Part shown: piece by piece, positions 36,440 through 48,895 of the stretch
Layout: every line of letters starts with the position of its first letter
How positions within the stretch are numbered: the stretch's first letter is position 1
Source: Mallotus nudiflorus
Lineage: Eukaryota; Streptophyta; Magnoliopsida; Malpighiales; Euphorbiaceae
Assembly: GCA_947683625.1 (NCBI GenBank)
Contig: CANTUR010000049.1
Location: forward strand, 6,736,501 to 6,800,500
DNA: 64,000 nt
Reading direction: 5' to 3'
Notes under the pieces: generated by a model
What the model was told of the DNA's origin: nothing
The model's database searches: none
What the model saw: the letters and a program-made list of their open reading frames with translations, nothing else
Position numbers and translations under genes: made by a program

Positions 36440-37264
36440 TTTTGGGTTTTTTTATTCGTTTTAGGCTCCAAGCCCACGTTTAGGCCCAACTCACTAATAA
36501 TAGACCTTTTAAAAATTGATTTTAGATTTTAAATAATTTAAAATAAATTTAGGCCCATTAGGTTAATTTAGACTTAGACCCACTTTTTAGCTATTAAAAT
36601 TAATTTAGATATAGTCCAATTCATTAAAACATTTTTTCTTTTTTCTTAAAATAAATAGACTTAGGATCATTTCATTTAATTTAAATTAGAACTAGACCCA
36701 CTAATCCAATCTAGTTCAATCCCGTTTATTCCCATAAAATTAATAGATTTAAGCCCATTTCTTTAGAATTAAAAATTGGCATACATAAACTCGCTAATTT
36801 ATTAAAATGTAGGTCCACCTTTAGTTTTTCATTTTACTTGCAAATAAAACATGTAGACTTAGCTAACTATAAATAAAATTAACATAGTTTAGGTTGACTT
36901 AGGGACGTCTTGCTCTATATGAATGCAATTTTTTATGTGTTATTTGATGATCAGTTGCCTTGGAGTTAGATGAATGATAATTAGGGTTTAAAATGAAATT
37001 GCATGTAATTAGAGAATAAGATAGCAATTCATAAACTAATTTTAAAAACCAAGAGACTAAAAGAAGTTAGTATTCAATTCCCAAAATTTTATGGTTGTGG
37101 TGTTAGCTTTCTTTTAAAGAATCAAATACCACCACTTTTGATTTGTCTCAGTTATTACCTTGGGTGATGACTCCTCATCTCCATGCCATGTTTTTGTGAT
37201 ATGGTGGTGTGTTCCCTAATGCCCTGAGCTCAAATAGTGTCGTGGTTGCTAAAATTTTAGACAT
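36440..37264. other. LTR-like remnant with repeated TAGGCCCA motifs
   Basis: Several TAGGCCCA/TAAGCCCA words recur between 36480 and 36760. The segment 37140-37260 (GGTGATGACTCCTCATCTCC, then GTGTCGTGGTTGC) resembles the ends of plant retroelement LTRs. No TG..CA boundary or target-site duplication was identified, so the class is tentative. Confidence 0.3.
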
Positions 37265-37790
37265 GCGCTAAACTTTATCATCAATAGGGGGACATGCAAA
37301 ATTATAAAAAAGTCTTCATTTAATATTATATAAAAATTGGATAATTTAGTAATTTACTAATAAAATAAAATAAAATAAATTAAAATATAATTTTAATTTG
37401 ATAGAAAGTCTATTTCCTATTTTAATTAGGTGAACTTCTATTTTATCTCTAATAAAAATTAAATTAACTAAAATAAAGGGATTTAGTTGAAAGTATATTT
37501 TCTATTTTATTTAAGTTAACTTCTATCTTATCTCTAACAAAAATACTAATTTAATTGAAAGTATATTTTTTATTCTAATTAGGTGAACTTAAGAAGAACT
37601 AATTATACATATAAGAAATATTGAAGTAATATTATATAACTATTCAAATAAAATATTTATGAAATTGTAATGAATTATAACTATATTAAGTTAATATCAA
37701 ATTATTATATACATAAATAACACTATTATTATTTTTAAAAATTTTATGTAATAATAATAATAATAATAATAATAATATGTTTAATTATTT
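37265..37790. repeat. AT-rich dispersed repeat R, copy 2
   Basis: It shares the TTGAAAGTATATTTT..ACTTCTATTTTATCTCTAA tandem modules and the ATATTAAGTTAATATCAAAT tail with copies at 27050 and 62640. It ends with an ATA microsatellite at 37749-37780. It lies just left of the G1 gypsy element. Confidence 0.7.
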
Positions 37791-37865
37791 ATTTACTATA
37801 TTCACGAGTCAAATAAATTGTTTATTCAGGTGTAAAACATGTGGTTGTTTACTAGTATATATTAT

Positions 37866-38265
37866 TGATGAGTGTGAGAAATGTATTATTTTGAGCACTC
37901 AATGTGTTTGAATTAGGCATCATTCTAGTTGCATTTATTATCTTTTCTTAAGTTTTTCTATAGTTTAAATGTTTGTGTTGCATGATTTGAGTTTGTGTTT
38001 ATTTTTAGTATTTTGGGTTACTTTTGGTTGTTTTTATGCATTTAGGTGTTCAATGAATAGTGATGGAATGAGACATAGGAAATCTGAAGGCTATGGAAGT
38101 GTCCAAGGAGCATTCAAAGAAAAATCTAGTAAGTTGGAGGCTTAGAAGAGATGTATGGTCGTGTGCATTTTACATATGGCCATGGCTAATTGAAAGTCGA
38201 ACACATAGCCATACACACTCATGCATATGACCATGCCTAATTGTTGAATTCTTATGAAGACCGAC
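37866..38265 (+). mobile_element. G1 5' LTR remnant (first 400 bp only)
   Basis: It begins TGATGAGTGTGAGAAATG and follows the 3' LTR (61197 onwards) closely to TTGTTGAATTCTTATGAAGA, then jumps into gag at about 38270. The remaining 1 kb of LTR, the primer-binding site and the gag start are deleted. It carries the CATGGCCATG palindromes at 38155-38275. Confidence 0.85.
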
Positions 38266-38267
38266 AC

Positions 38268-39985
38268 ATGGCTGTAGGAGTAAACAACTTTGAAATTAAA
38301 CCCGCCATGATCCAGATGATCCAAAATTCACAATTCAATGGGTTGCCATATGAGGATCTAATTAGTCATATGACTCAATTTTTGGAATATTGGTTAACCT
38401 TTAAAATGAACAAACTGTAGCCTGAAGCAATTCGGTTGATCCTTTTTCCATTTTCTTTGATGGATAAGGCTAAGAGGTGGTTCACAAGCTTACCATAAAA
38501 ATTCATAACCACATGGCAAGAGCTTTACATAACTTTTTTTAATAAGTACTTCCCATCAGCTAAAGTGTTAAAGATTAGGAATGAAATCAACTCTTTTTAT
38601 CAAAGAGATTATGAGAGCTTCTATGAATGTTGGGACAGATTCAAAGATCTTTAGAGATAGTGTCCACCACAGTTAATTCATTTATGGGATTTGGTGCAAT
38701 TTTTTTTATAAAGGAGTCAATCCAACAGTCAGAGTAAACATAGATCCAACAGTTAGAGTAAACATAGATACATCTGCTAGAGGAGCTATTATGTAAAGAC
38801 ACTTGAAAATGCTTTAGAGCTTTTTAAGAAGATGACTAATAAACAAAACCTTTAGTCGAATGAGAGGGCTATTCTGAAGAGAGGGGGAGCAATTGAATTT
38901 GATAGCTTGAAAATGCTAAATGCAAAATTGGATGCTTTATCTAAGAGGATGGACAAAATGAGTGTTAATGCAATTTTTAACTTGTCTTTTTATTGTGAAT
39001 TGTGTCAGGGTGGTCATCTAACTATTAAATGTCAAATGATGCAAGGATTGTCAATGGAGAATGTAAACTATGTGAGCAACTTCAAAGGGCAGTAGAACTA
39101 AGTGCATGGAAACACTTACAATTCCAGTTAGAGAAACCACCCTAATTTCTCTTAGAGGAATTAAGAAAACAACCAATGGAGGCCATAGGCACCACCAAGT
39201 TTTGAAGGGCAGAATACACAACATCACCAACCTAATTTCCATCATGAAAAAGGTTCATCTTTAGGGTCTTCTTTGGAGAGCAAGTTGGAGAAGTTCATGG
39301 ATGTAATGTTTATAAAAATGAACCAACAAGATAAAGCTATAAAGTGGTTGGAGGGTATATTTAAGCAAATGTATTAAGACACTTGACTTATGTTCAAGAA
39401 TCATTCATCCTCTATCCATAATTTAGAGGTGCAAATGAGCAATTGGTAAACTCTTTGTCAATCAGAAATCAAGGTTCCTTGCCAAGAAATATTAAAAAGA
39501 ATCCAAAAGATCAGTTGAAGGCTATTACCTTAAGAAGTGGAACATAGATTCAAACCTTAAAAGCAACTATGGATATGAGAAGGAGAAGATGAAAGAAGAG
39601 GAGAAGGAATAAGAAGATGAGTGGGTTGAAGTGCAAGTGGAAAAAGAATAAGAAATTAAAGATAAAAATATGGAGAAACCAACACCACCACTAGTGAAGC
39701 CTGATAAACCTCCAGTTCCATATTTTCAAAGGTTGAATAAATAGGAGCATGATAAAAAATTTGCAAAATTCTTGAAGAGGTTTAAGGCACTTCACATTAA
39801 TATGCCTATTGTGGAATGTCTTTCTCAGATGCCAAAATATGGCAATTTTCTAAAGGAGGTGATTTCTAATAAAAAGAATTTATAAGAACATGAGACAATT
39901 ACACTCATAAAGAAGTGTAGTGCAATCATCTCGAATAAACTTCTTTTAAAAAGGAAGCATCCAAGGAGTCTCACTATTCCATGTC
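38268..39985 (+). pseudogene. G1 gag (capsid/nucleocapsid) pseudogene
   Basis: The sequence enters gag at NFEIKPAMIQMIQNSQF and continues with a retrotransposon-gag core (AIRLILFPFSLMDKAKRWF near 38430; TWQELYITFFNKYFP near 38515). A zinc knuckle CELCQGGHLTIKC at 38994-39032 keeps all four metal ligands (CX2CX3HX4C). The N-terminus is missing because of the junction at about 38265, and many stops follow. Gag would form the virus-like particle and bind the RNA. The minus-strand G2 copy (56196-56980) matches it throughout. Confidence 0.85.
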
Positions 39986-40420
39986 CTATTGGAAATTTAA
40001 ATTTTTAAAAAGCTTTATGTGATTCAAGAGCTTCAATTAATCTTATGTCTTTGTCTGTTTATAGGAAATTAGGGCTAGGAGAATTAAAACCCATAAATAT
40101 CAGATTGCAACTTGCAGATAGGATAGTAAAGAAACCAGAAGGCATAGTGGAAGATGCGTTAGTAAGGGCTAGACAATTCATTTTTCTAATTGATTTTTTA
40201 GTCCTTGACTTTGAAGAGGATGAGGAGGTTCTATTAATCCTTGGAATGCCTTTTCTTTACATTGTAAGAGCAATTATTGATGTTTATGATGGAACTCTCA
40301 CATTGAGAGTAGAGGATGAAAGCTGTAAGTTTATCATTTATCAAAGCATGAAATACCTTTATGATAAGGATTTTTGTATAAGAGTAGACATTATTGATGA
40401 ATGTGTGAATGAAGTCTAGA
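39986..40420 (+). pseudogene. G1 aspartic protease
   Basis: The region starts with ALCDSRAS-type sequence at 40018-40041, the position of the catalytic D-S/T-G-A triad, here D-S-R-A. It continues in an open stretch (40045-40419) with LQLADRIVKKPEG and LILGMPFLYIVRAIIDV, typical of Athila-lineage proteases. The Gly-to-Arg change is shared with G2 (55213-55446). The domain would cleave the gag-pol polyprotein. The altered active site and a stop upstream make activity unlikely. Confidence 0.8.
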
Positions 40421-40647
40421 AATGGAGGTTGGCAAAATCTATGGAGATTAAAAATATTAAGAAGTATTTTCAGGTACAATCCTCTTAAGATGAAATAGAC
40501 CTCAAACACCAACCCTACATACCACTCATGAAATTGCTAAACATTGAACCCATATTACCCTCAACCATTAAACCGCCAAAATTAGACTTGAAACCTTTAC
40601 CCCAATATTTGAGGTACACTTTTGTAGGAGAAGAATAAACATTACCT

Positions 40648-42100
40648 ATGATTATATCCTCTAAACTTAACAAAGATCAAGAGAATTTGCTAGTGGACAT
40701 GCTAAAAAGGAGAGTAAAAGCAATTGGTTGGCAAATTTCTGAAATTAGGGGCATAAGTCCATCTTATTACATGCATAAGATCTTGATGGAAGAAGGACAT
40801 AAGCTAACCATTGAAAGGCAAAGAAGACTCAATCCAAACATGTAAGAAGTAGTCAAGCTTTTTTATATATGGATCATTTACCCGATCTCAGATAATTCTT
40901 AAGTGAGCCCAATTCAATATGTACCAAAGAAGGGTGGAATTATAATTATGAAAAATAAGGAAGGGGAGTTGATTCCTATAAGAGTTATAAGTGGATGGAG
41001 AGTGTGCATTAATCATAGAAAGTTGAATTCATCTATAAGAAATACCACTTTCCATTACCTTTCATTGATAATATTAGAGCGAATAGCAAGACATGCTTTT
41101 TATTATTTTTTGGTTGGGTACTTAAGGTATAATCAGATTGCAATAACTCTAGAAGATCAAAAGAAAACCACTTTTACATGTTCTTATGGCAAATTTACAT
41201 AAAAGAGGATGTCATTTGGATTATGTAATGCTCCTGCAAAAATTCAAAGATGTAGGATGGCCATATTTGCAAATTTGGTAGAGGAGATCATGGATGTTTT
41301 CATGGATGATTTTTCAATCTATGAAAACTCATTTAAAGGATGTTTGAACAATTTAGAGCAAGTTCTTGCATGTTGTGAAGAAATAAACTTGGTACTGAAC
41401 TGGGAAAAGTGTCATTTCATAGTAGATGAAGGAATCATTCTAAGATAGAAAATTTTAACTCAAGGAATTAAAGTTAATAAAGTAAAGTTGGAGACAATTA
41501 AGAAGCTATAGTACCCTATAAATGTGAAGGGAGTCAAGGGTTTTCTTGGCCATGCAGGCTTTTATAGGCAGTTCATTAAGGATTTTTCAAACATCTCTAA
41601 ACCCCTCTGTAAGTTGCTTGAGAAAGACTCACCTTTTAATTTTATTGATGATTGTAAATTGCCTTTTAACAAGTTAAAGGAAGCCCTTGTCTCATCTCCA
41701 ATAGTGATGGCACCAGATTGGAGTCTACCATTCGAGTTGATGTATGATGCGAGTGATCATGCAATAGGAGCTATGCTTGGTCAAAGAAAGGAGAACAAAC
41801 TACATGTGATATACTATACAAGTCAAACATTGACTGATACACATCTTAATTATGCTACTATAGAGAAGGAGACGTTGGCAGTCATTTTTGCTTTTGACAA
41901 GTTTAGATTATATCTCCTTGGCTCTAAGGTTATTGTATACACAGATCATACAACTTTAAAGTACTTAATGAACAAGAAAGATTCCAAACTAAGGCTCATG
42001 AAATGGGTGTTATTGTTATAAGAGTTTAACATTAAGATTAAAGATAAGAAGGGATCTAAAAATGTAGTAACTGATCATATGTTGAGGTTGGATAAAGAGC
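40648..42100 (+). pseudogene. G1 reverse transcriptase and RNase H
   Basis: Open pieces 40648-40845, 40903-41202, 41209-41448 and 41524-42021 are separated by single stops. They contain SPIQYVPKKGG, GWRVCINHRKLN, MSFGLCNAPA and the catalytic FMDDFSIY (41299-41322), then the RNase H start LPFELMYDASDHAIGAMLGQ and VIYYTSQTLTDTHLNYATIE. This is the standard gypsy order. It would copy the element RNA to DNA. In-frame stops inactivate it. The DD pair of the polymerase is kept. Confidence 0.9.
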
Positions 42101-42149
42101 AAGAGGAAGTGAATAGTCAAGAACCTAACAAGGAACTATTTCTAGATAA

Positions 42150-43440
42150 GATGCTTTTGGCTGTAGAGATTATGGGTGCTCTTTAGTTTGCTAATATAGA
42201 AAATTTCTATCAAGTGGAGAAATGCCAGAAGAGTTCACTCCTTAATAAAAGAAGAAGCTTATTCATGATTTCAAATTTTACATTTAGGATGAACCATTTC
42301 TATGGAAATTATGTAATGATGGTATGGTGAGGAGATGTGTAGCAAATGAAGAAATTGTGTCAGTCTTGCAACATTATCATGGAATGGTCAATAGTGGACA
42401 TTTTAGACCATAGAGAATAGCTATTAAGGTTCTTGAAGTAGGTTCTATTGGCCTATACTTTTTCAAAATGCAAGAGACTTTGTGATTCACTATGATGCAT
42501 GTCAAAGGAGTGGCAACATTTCAAAGAAGGATGAAATGCTTCAATATAGAATTATAGAGGTTGAAATATTTAACATGTGGTGCATTGACTTTATGGGGCC
42601 ATTTCCTTTGTCATAAGCTAATAAGAACATTCTTATTTATGTGGACTATGTTTCCAAATGGGTAGAAGCCCAAGCATGCTCAACAAATGATGCAAGGGTT
42701 GTTTATAATTTTTTAAAGAAGTTGTTCTCTCGATTTTGTATGCCTAGAGTAATAACAAGTGATAGGGGAACACATTTTTACAATAAAAATATAGAAACCT
42801 TATTGGCTCGTTATGGGGTGAAGCATAGAGTAGTTACACCTTATCACCCTTATATAAGTGGATAAGTTGAAGTGAGCAATAGGGAGTTGAAGAAAATTTT
42901 GGAAAGAACAGTGAGTAAATCAAGAAGAGAATGGGCAAGGAAGCTTAACAATGCTTTGTGGGCATATAAAACATCCTCTAAAACACATATTGGGATGTCT
43001 CCTTTTAGGTTAGTTTATGGCAAAGCATGTCATCTTCCTATGGAAATTGAACATAAGGCTTATTGGGTGGTGAAAGCCTTGAATTTTGACTTCAAGAAGG
43101 TAGCTGAAAAGAGATTATTATAACTAAATGAGCTTGAAGAGATTAGAGAAGTTGCATATGAGAATTAAGGGATTTATAAGGAATGCATAAAGGGATGGCA
43201 TGATGGAAGAGTAAGGGTAAAAAAGTTCAAGGAAGGTGATCAAGTGTTGCTTTTCAATTTGAGGCTCAAATTATTTCCTAGAAAATTGAAGGGTAGATGG
43301 TTAGGACCATTTACAATGACTCGATCATACCCTTATGAAGTTGTAGAATTGTGCAACATTAGAGGAGACAAATTCAAAGCAAATGATTAGAGATTGAAGC
43401 TATACCATAAAGGCATATTAGAGAATTTCCATTAAGTTGC
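42150..43440 (+). pseudogene. G1 integrase and pol C-terminus
   Basis: A decayed zinc region lies at 42340-42530. The core has Asp near 42587 (CIDFMGPF), Asp at 42761 (SDRGTHF) and the Glu region in SNRELKKILERT near 42880. Open pieces are 42641-42865 and 42872-43123. The tail carries KFKEGDQVLLFNLRLKLFP and GRWLGPFTM, as in gypsy pol ends. Stops at 42863 and 43121 among others break it. Confidence 0.85.
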
Positions 43441-43819
43441 ATACTTGAGGGAGTCAACTATGTGATCAACATGGTGGTCTAGCTCATGGACCCTTAAAAG
43501 AGCACTTATTGGGGGCTCAAAAAAGATTATTTTTATTTGGTTTTATTTTAATAATTTCTTTTATGTTTTTGCAATTTTATTTTAGTTTTAATCTTTGTTT
43601 TCTTTCATGATTTCAGGAAGTAAGAAAAAGAGGAGCTCTAGAAGAGGTTTTGTAAGTTCAATTTGTATGGAATATTAGTTGATATAATGTGCAAGTCATT
43701 TATGCAAAACATTGTGTGCAAAATTGTGATTAATACTTTGATTGGTCAATTGGTCAATTTGCGCACCCTATAGTGCAACCATGTGACCTTATTATTGTTC
43801 TTTGTTGTAAAAAAACTAC

Positions 43820-44060
43820 ATTTAGGCATGGCCATGTGCATTTAGTGCACAACCATGCCTATGTTAAAGCCAAAAATTTACATCTAGGCATGGCCATCTG
43901 TATCTTGCACATGATAATGTGCCTACCAAGCTAAAAACTTGCAACCAGGCTTGGCCATGTACAAAACATGCATGGCCATGTGCCTGTCATCAGTAAATAA
44001 TGTGCTAGTAGGTTGCATAGCTGTACACCTCAACATGCATGGTTGTGCTTATTGTACATG
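43820..44060. repeat. Tandem array of imperfect palindromes in the G1 leader
   Basis: Three imperfect inverted repeats occupy 43824-43860, 43886-43924 and 43947-43985, with starts 62 and 61 bp apart. Each begins AGGCATGGCCAT or AGGCTTGGCCAT and ends ATGCCT or GTGCCT around a 3-5 base loop. A weaker fourth lies near 44020-44055. The linkers are also related (AAAAACTACATTT, AAAAATTTACATCT, AAAAACTTGCAACC). They lie between the end of pol and envelope-position ORF 1. Confidence 0.85.
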
Positions 44061-44363
44061 ACGTGCACTCATTTTTAAGTAAAGCCACTCCACTTTCCCA
44101 ACATTCCCCATTTCCCAAACACCTAGGGTTTCTAACCTTAACCACCTTTCCCACTTCCCAAACCCTAGCATTCATTAATTCCCATAACCTTTCCCACTTC
44201 CTAAACTTTAAAACTCCTAAATTTTGACTACCTTTTCTACTTCCCATTACCCCACCTCTTATATTTAAACAACAACTGCTCTACTAATTCCTCAAATCTT
44301 CTCATTATTCACTCATTCTTCTCTATTAACACTCTCTTAACTCTTCATCTCCTTTATATCATT

Positions 44364-45566
44364 ATGGAAATAGAGTAAGGGAAAAAGAGCATTACAAAGA
44401 AGAAATATGCTCTTCCTCCTAAAAGAGCAAGGCTTGGTGGAAGCTCCAATAATTTGGGTAGTGCTAATGAATAAAGAATGGTAAAACCCTTTCCTAATCA
44501 AATTCGTTTTAGGCATGAGGGGCATAGAAAGAAATTTGAGCAAATAATAAATAGGAAGATTATCCCTGATAGATATGATAGTGCTTCATCTTTAAAGGAA
44601 ATTGGGTTGTTTGATGAGTTAATGATGCATGTCAATAGGATGGGTTGGGGTGAATATGTCATGATGTAAAGTCCTACTTATGCTAGGCCTACTTATGAGT
44701 TTCTCTCTTCATTTAGCTTTAATGAACAAACTCTTATACTCAAGTTTCAATTGGGAAATGAAGAATAAAATTTAGGCTTGTTTAAACTTAATGATGTGTT
44801 TCATTTTCCTAAGGATCAAAATGCTAATGTTGAGTATGATAAAGATGTGTTTTGGAGGGAAATAACTAGGGAAAGGGAATTTTTCTTTTAACTAAGATGC
44901 ATTTGATCGCCTGCTTTGAAGTATATGCATAGGCTCATGGCCCATTCCTTATTTCCAAGGAAAGAAGGGGATTCCATGGTTACCATCGTCGAGCTAAAAA
45001 TTTTGTATTGCATGTTCAATAATAGGAAACTTGATATTTTTCATGCTTTAGCTAGAAAATTAAGGGATATAGCTACAAAAATAATAGGGGCTATTAAATT
45101 AGGAGGACTAATGACCACCATAGCTACTCACTTAGGCTTGAAAATATGCCATTTGAGAAGGTTAAGGATCATTTCTTTATTAACATTAACATGATGGAAG
45201 CCATGGGTTTAGTCCGTATTGACCAAAGAGGAAGAGCATCCCTTACCCAACCTGCTCCGCCATAGGAGCCAGAAGAAAAGGAGGAGGAGGAAGATCAAGA
45301 AGCTACCTTTAATATAGTCATGGAAAGGTTGGACAACTTGGAACTTCATATGGGATTAGTTGATTTAAATGTTGGTAAGTTGAATCATTAGCACACCAAG
45401 TGGACCTTATAATGATGGGAATGAATCAAAATGTGAATTTGATAAGCCATAATCTTATGGCATCCTTCAATTCCTAGAATTTATTCCTCTACCCTATCCA
45501 CCCATTCATGATGAACCTGAAGAGGAAGAAGAAGACTCCTCATCGGAGGATGAAGGAGAAGACTAA
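44364..45566 (+). pseudogene. G1 Athila-type ORF 1 (envelope-position gene)
   Basis: It starts at an ATG after a CT-rich leader and ends after an acidic tail (SSEDEGED). Early basic residues precede open pieces at 44478-44669 and 44916-45194. The conserved part contains RKKFEQIINRKIIPDRYDSA and then NRMGWGEY, the layout of the Athila ORF family that sits between pol and the 3' LTR. At least six in-frame stops are present. The function of this family is unknown, and an envelope role is only a positional suggestion. G2 has no counterpart of this extra gene. Confidence 0.65.
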
Positions 45567-45990
45567 AGACTTTATTTCAAATTAGTGTCTCGTTCTAGCT
45601 TGAACAATGTTCTTTTAAATTTTTTTTGATTTTATATTTTATTGACCAATGCGTTTGAAATACTTTATTATGTTTGTTTAAATTGTTAAAATTTATTTTA
45701 TTTAAGTAAGTTGTTTTAGGATTTTATTTTATTAACATTAATTGTCCTTTATTTCATGTTTAGTTTTTCTCTCATATGGATGAGATGAGTTTATGATACT
45801 TATTCTATAAAAATTGATGGCAATTAGATTTATAAGAGTTAAACAAGCTAGTTTCTCATGTTAAGATCATGTTTCAAGCACGGCCGTTGTGCTTACAAGT
45901 GTATAGCCATGTGACCTGATGAGCTTAAAATTGCAAAAACATGGCACACATCCGTGTGGCCCAATGCACATGGCCTTGCGCCTGGATCAA
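45567..45990. other. G1 spacer and second palindrome-rich leader
   Basis: An AT-rich spacer leads to 45870-45985, which has the best-preserved motif (GCACGGCCGTTGTGC) and further GTGTATAGCCATGTGACC, CACATCCGTGTGGCC and GCACATGGCCTTGCG words. The G2 insertion site (ATCAA, 45986-45990) lies at its end. Confidence 0.7.
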
Positions 45991-48880
45991 TGATGGGTTT
46001 TCGCAAGTATATGGATTCATACAAGTAGTAATTAAATATCAATCCCATAGAGATTGCAGATAGACTATAGTGATACTGGTTATGTTTGTTTGTTTAAATA
46101 ATGAAAAAGGGTATTTTGAATTAAACTAAAAATTAAACTATGACAAAACACAAAAAATCATAATAAAATAACAATCACTTTAAAGAGATAGGGTTTTTAT
46201 TATCAATTCAACATTTATTTAAGATTAATTAATTACTAAGCCATACCTAACCTTAATCCAATTTGAGGGTTTCTCAAGAATCATAGGCTTTCCTCCTAAG
46301 ATAACCCTATGATTAACCAAGTAAATTGACATTCTTAGATTTAAAGCTCTCGCTTGCTAAGTGTTAGTGATATGCACTAGGTTAATCATTTGATTATGTA
46401 TTGACTTTCTTATTTTATTAATAAAGAGGTATTTCATTATCATTTGATTTTATGATAATTATATGAATGGTAAATTCTTTCTAAGGCTATCAAGTATATG
46501 ACTTGATAATAAAACCCTTAGATTAAAATAAGAGTTCTATTCTAATTATCCCTAGCCATTTATTCATTATATAAATATTAAAGTATTAAGGCTAGTATGA
46601 TGTTGACTGATGGTTATGTTTTACTAATCATGAATATGAGATATTAAGTCAACTTATAGGTATATGATGAGAGATCATGTACTGGATTAACCCACTACGA
46701 GAATACTGCATAGATTATTGTCATAAGTATTTCTCATCATAGTAATTTTATTTCAGTCCTTTGACCTTGAAATCATCATGGATTTCTACATTGCTATTTT
46801 ATGTTTTGACACATTCTAACATTGTCTTTAACCGGACAATTAGATAGGATGTTGTTGGATATAAAATTAGTTATGTGAGGAATGTGACTGATTAATAAGG
46901 AATTTATCCCTCATTAATATGAGAAAGATATCTATGGGCCCCTTAATAAGATAGACTGAAGGAAAATGCATGGCCATGCTGAAATGAATTGATAAAGAGT
47001 TTTCATTTTCATTCTACTTGGAATCAAGTCATAATATTGAACTATATAAGGATGACATTCTATGCCTTATGTTCAATTAAGATATCATGTGATAAAGGGA
47101 TGATAAAATTCACTATAATTAGGTTACGTCGGATTATTGACTTCACATGACTTGGGTAGTCATAATGTCTTGCTAGAGGCCACTTATGGCTTGTAGGCCT
47201 AAATAGAGATTTAGGCCCACTGCCAATGTTATGTGAATCTACAGAGTCGCACATTTTGAATAAGCCCAAAACGATTATGGGTTTAATAAGCCCCAAATAA
47301 ACTCTATGGAAATAAATAATTAAAGTGTTTTATTTATTTATTTGTTTATTTATTTAAGATAAATGTTATTTTAAATAAATAAATAAATAAGATATTATTT
47401 CTAATTTGTTTTTAAAACAAAATCAGAATATAATAAATGGGAAATTACCAAAAGGTCATTGGTAGGTGAAACCCTAATTTGAAGTCTATAAATATGTTAT
47501 ATTCTCTAGGGTTTAATATAGTTTTTGTTTCCCCCTACCTCCAAAAAATGGTTTTCTCTCTTCCTAGAAAACAAATATAGAGTTTTTCTTTTGTTCTTGA
47601 TTTATGAGATAATCAAGAAGGTTGCTAGCACACACTCCAATTCATTTTGTGAAGGGCTGTTCGTGTGGATACCTATAGAGGACGCATCCTTTTGGAGACG
47701 TCTTGATCCGAACAACTAAAGCAAAAAGCTCGAGGTAACGTGTCACCAGTGTGAACCTCCTCTCATCCTTCCAGAAAATCTTGCCTCTTTTGCATTTTGG
47801 TGAGATTCTTGAAACCCTAGATTTAATCAAGTTATCGAATTACATGGATACAGGTTTGGGAATGTGATAAAATTTTAATTTTTTTGCTGCGTTTGTATCA
47901 CGAAACCTAACACTAAGTGTTTGGTTAACTCAGTTTAAGCACCAACCCTTAATCAATATTAGTTGCTTAAGTGTTTCTCAATTATAAAAGCATCTAACAT
48001 GTTATTATTTAAATCCAATACAACCCATCTCTCGATCAAGTTTTATTGTGTATATTCAATCAAAGGGTGATCAATCCTAAGAAGACATTAAGTTCAATAA
48101 CAACCAAAGGATCTAGATTAATGGCTTAGGTTTAATTATGATTAGCCCATGGTTGAATTGGAATAAGAACCCTAACTAAGAATTTAGCTACTCATGTTAA
48201 TTGTAAGAGACAAAGAAGAAGAATAAAAGAAAATAGACATCATTATTAATTCAAAATTAAGAACGAATAAACATAATTGAATAGAAGAAACCCCCTGTTC
48301 AATAGGAAGCTTGATGTTCTTCAATTCTCATTCTCAAATCTATAAAACTAATATAAGTAAGAAAAATCCTTGTTCTCTCCAAAATTGCTCTTAGAAAATG
48401 TATATAAAAAATTGATGAAAAATCCTCCTCCTTATTTCTGGTGGCTACCCTCTTATAAAACCCTAATTACTAGCCCTAGGGTTACAGCCATGTGAAATTT
48501 CCATCTTGTCCCTCATGAGTCAATAATTAAATTTGACTCCAAATTTCTTAATCACCAAGTCGTACGGCCATGTGCATTTTGCGTATGGCCGTGCACCTCA
48601 CTTCTTGAGCATTTTAGCATATCGACCTCCATTGCTTTTTAGGCCTACTTCAAGTTTCCACGCTCCTATGTAACCTTCCTATACTATTCTTTGACTTCCC
48701 TAAATACATAAAAATCAACCAAAATAAACTAACTAATACATAAAAATAAATAAACACACAAGATATGCATTAAGTACTCAACTAAATAAAAACTGAATAA
48801 AAGAAACAAAAACTTAACTAAAATTGTATCTAATCCTAACACAAAGACTACTTAAAATAATGCATTTTTCATACTCATCA
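45991..48880 (-). mobile_element. G2 3' LTR, split by a solo LTR
   Basis: The portions 45991-46361 and 47918-48880 align with the 5' LTR (57317-58631). Removing 46362-47917 leaves about 1.33 kb. The pair ACGGCCATGTGCA..TATGGCCGTGCA at 48565-48597 forms an imperfect hairpin. Confidence 0.95.
46362..47912 (+). mobile_element. Solo LTR (copy 2 of the 9727 family), TSD CTAAG
   Basis: It starts TGTTAGTGATATGCACTAGG and ends CCTAACA, with perfect 6-bp terminal inverted repeats TGTTAG/CTAACA. It is flanked by CTAAG at 46357-46361 and 47913-47917. The empty site is visible in the intact G2 5' LTR at about 57675. It matches 9727-11244 over its whole length. ORFs inside it are not supported. Confidence 0.95.
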
Positions 48881-48895
48881 AATTCCCCCACACTT
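48881..48895 (-). other. G2 polypurine tract
   Basis: The minus strand reads AAGTGTGGGGGAATT immediately before the 3' LTR start, the plus-strand priming site for second-strand synthesis. Confidence 0.8.

Noticed and set aside
43824..43985. Regularly spaced repeats considered as a CRISPR-like array
   Set aside because: The repeats are imperfect inverted repeats inside a plant retrotransposon, with related rather than unique spacers. There is no cas gene, and the host is eukaryotic.
44005..44247. Opposed ORFs of 62-80 codons in the G1 leader
   Set aside because: They lie in the CT-rich leader before Athila-type ORF 1. Both strands are open because of base composition.
47060..47830. ORFs inside the solo LTR at 46362-47912
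   Set aside because: The homologous LTR at 9727-11244 does not keep these frames.
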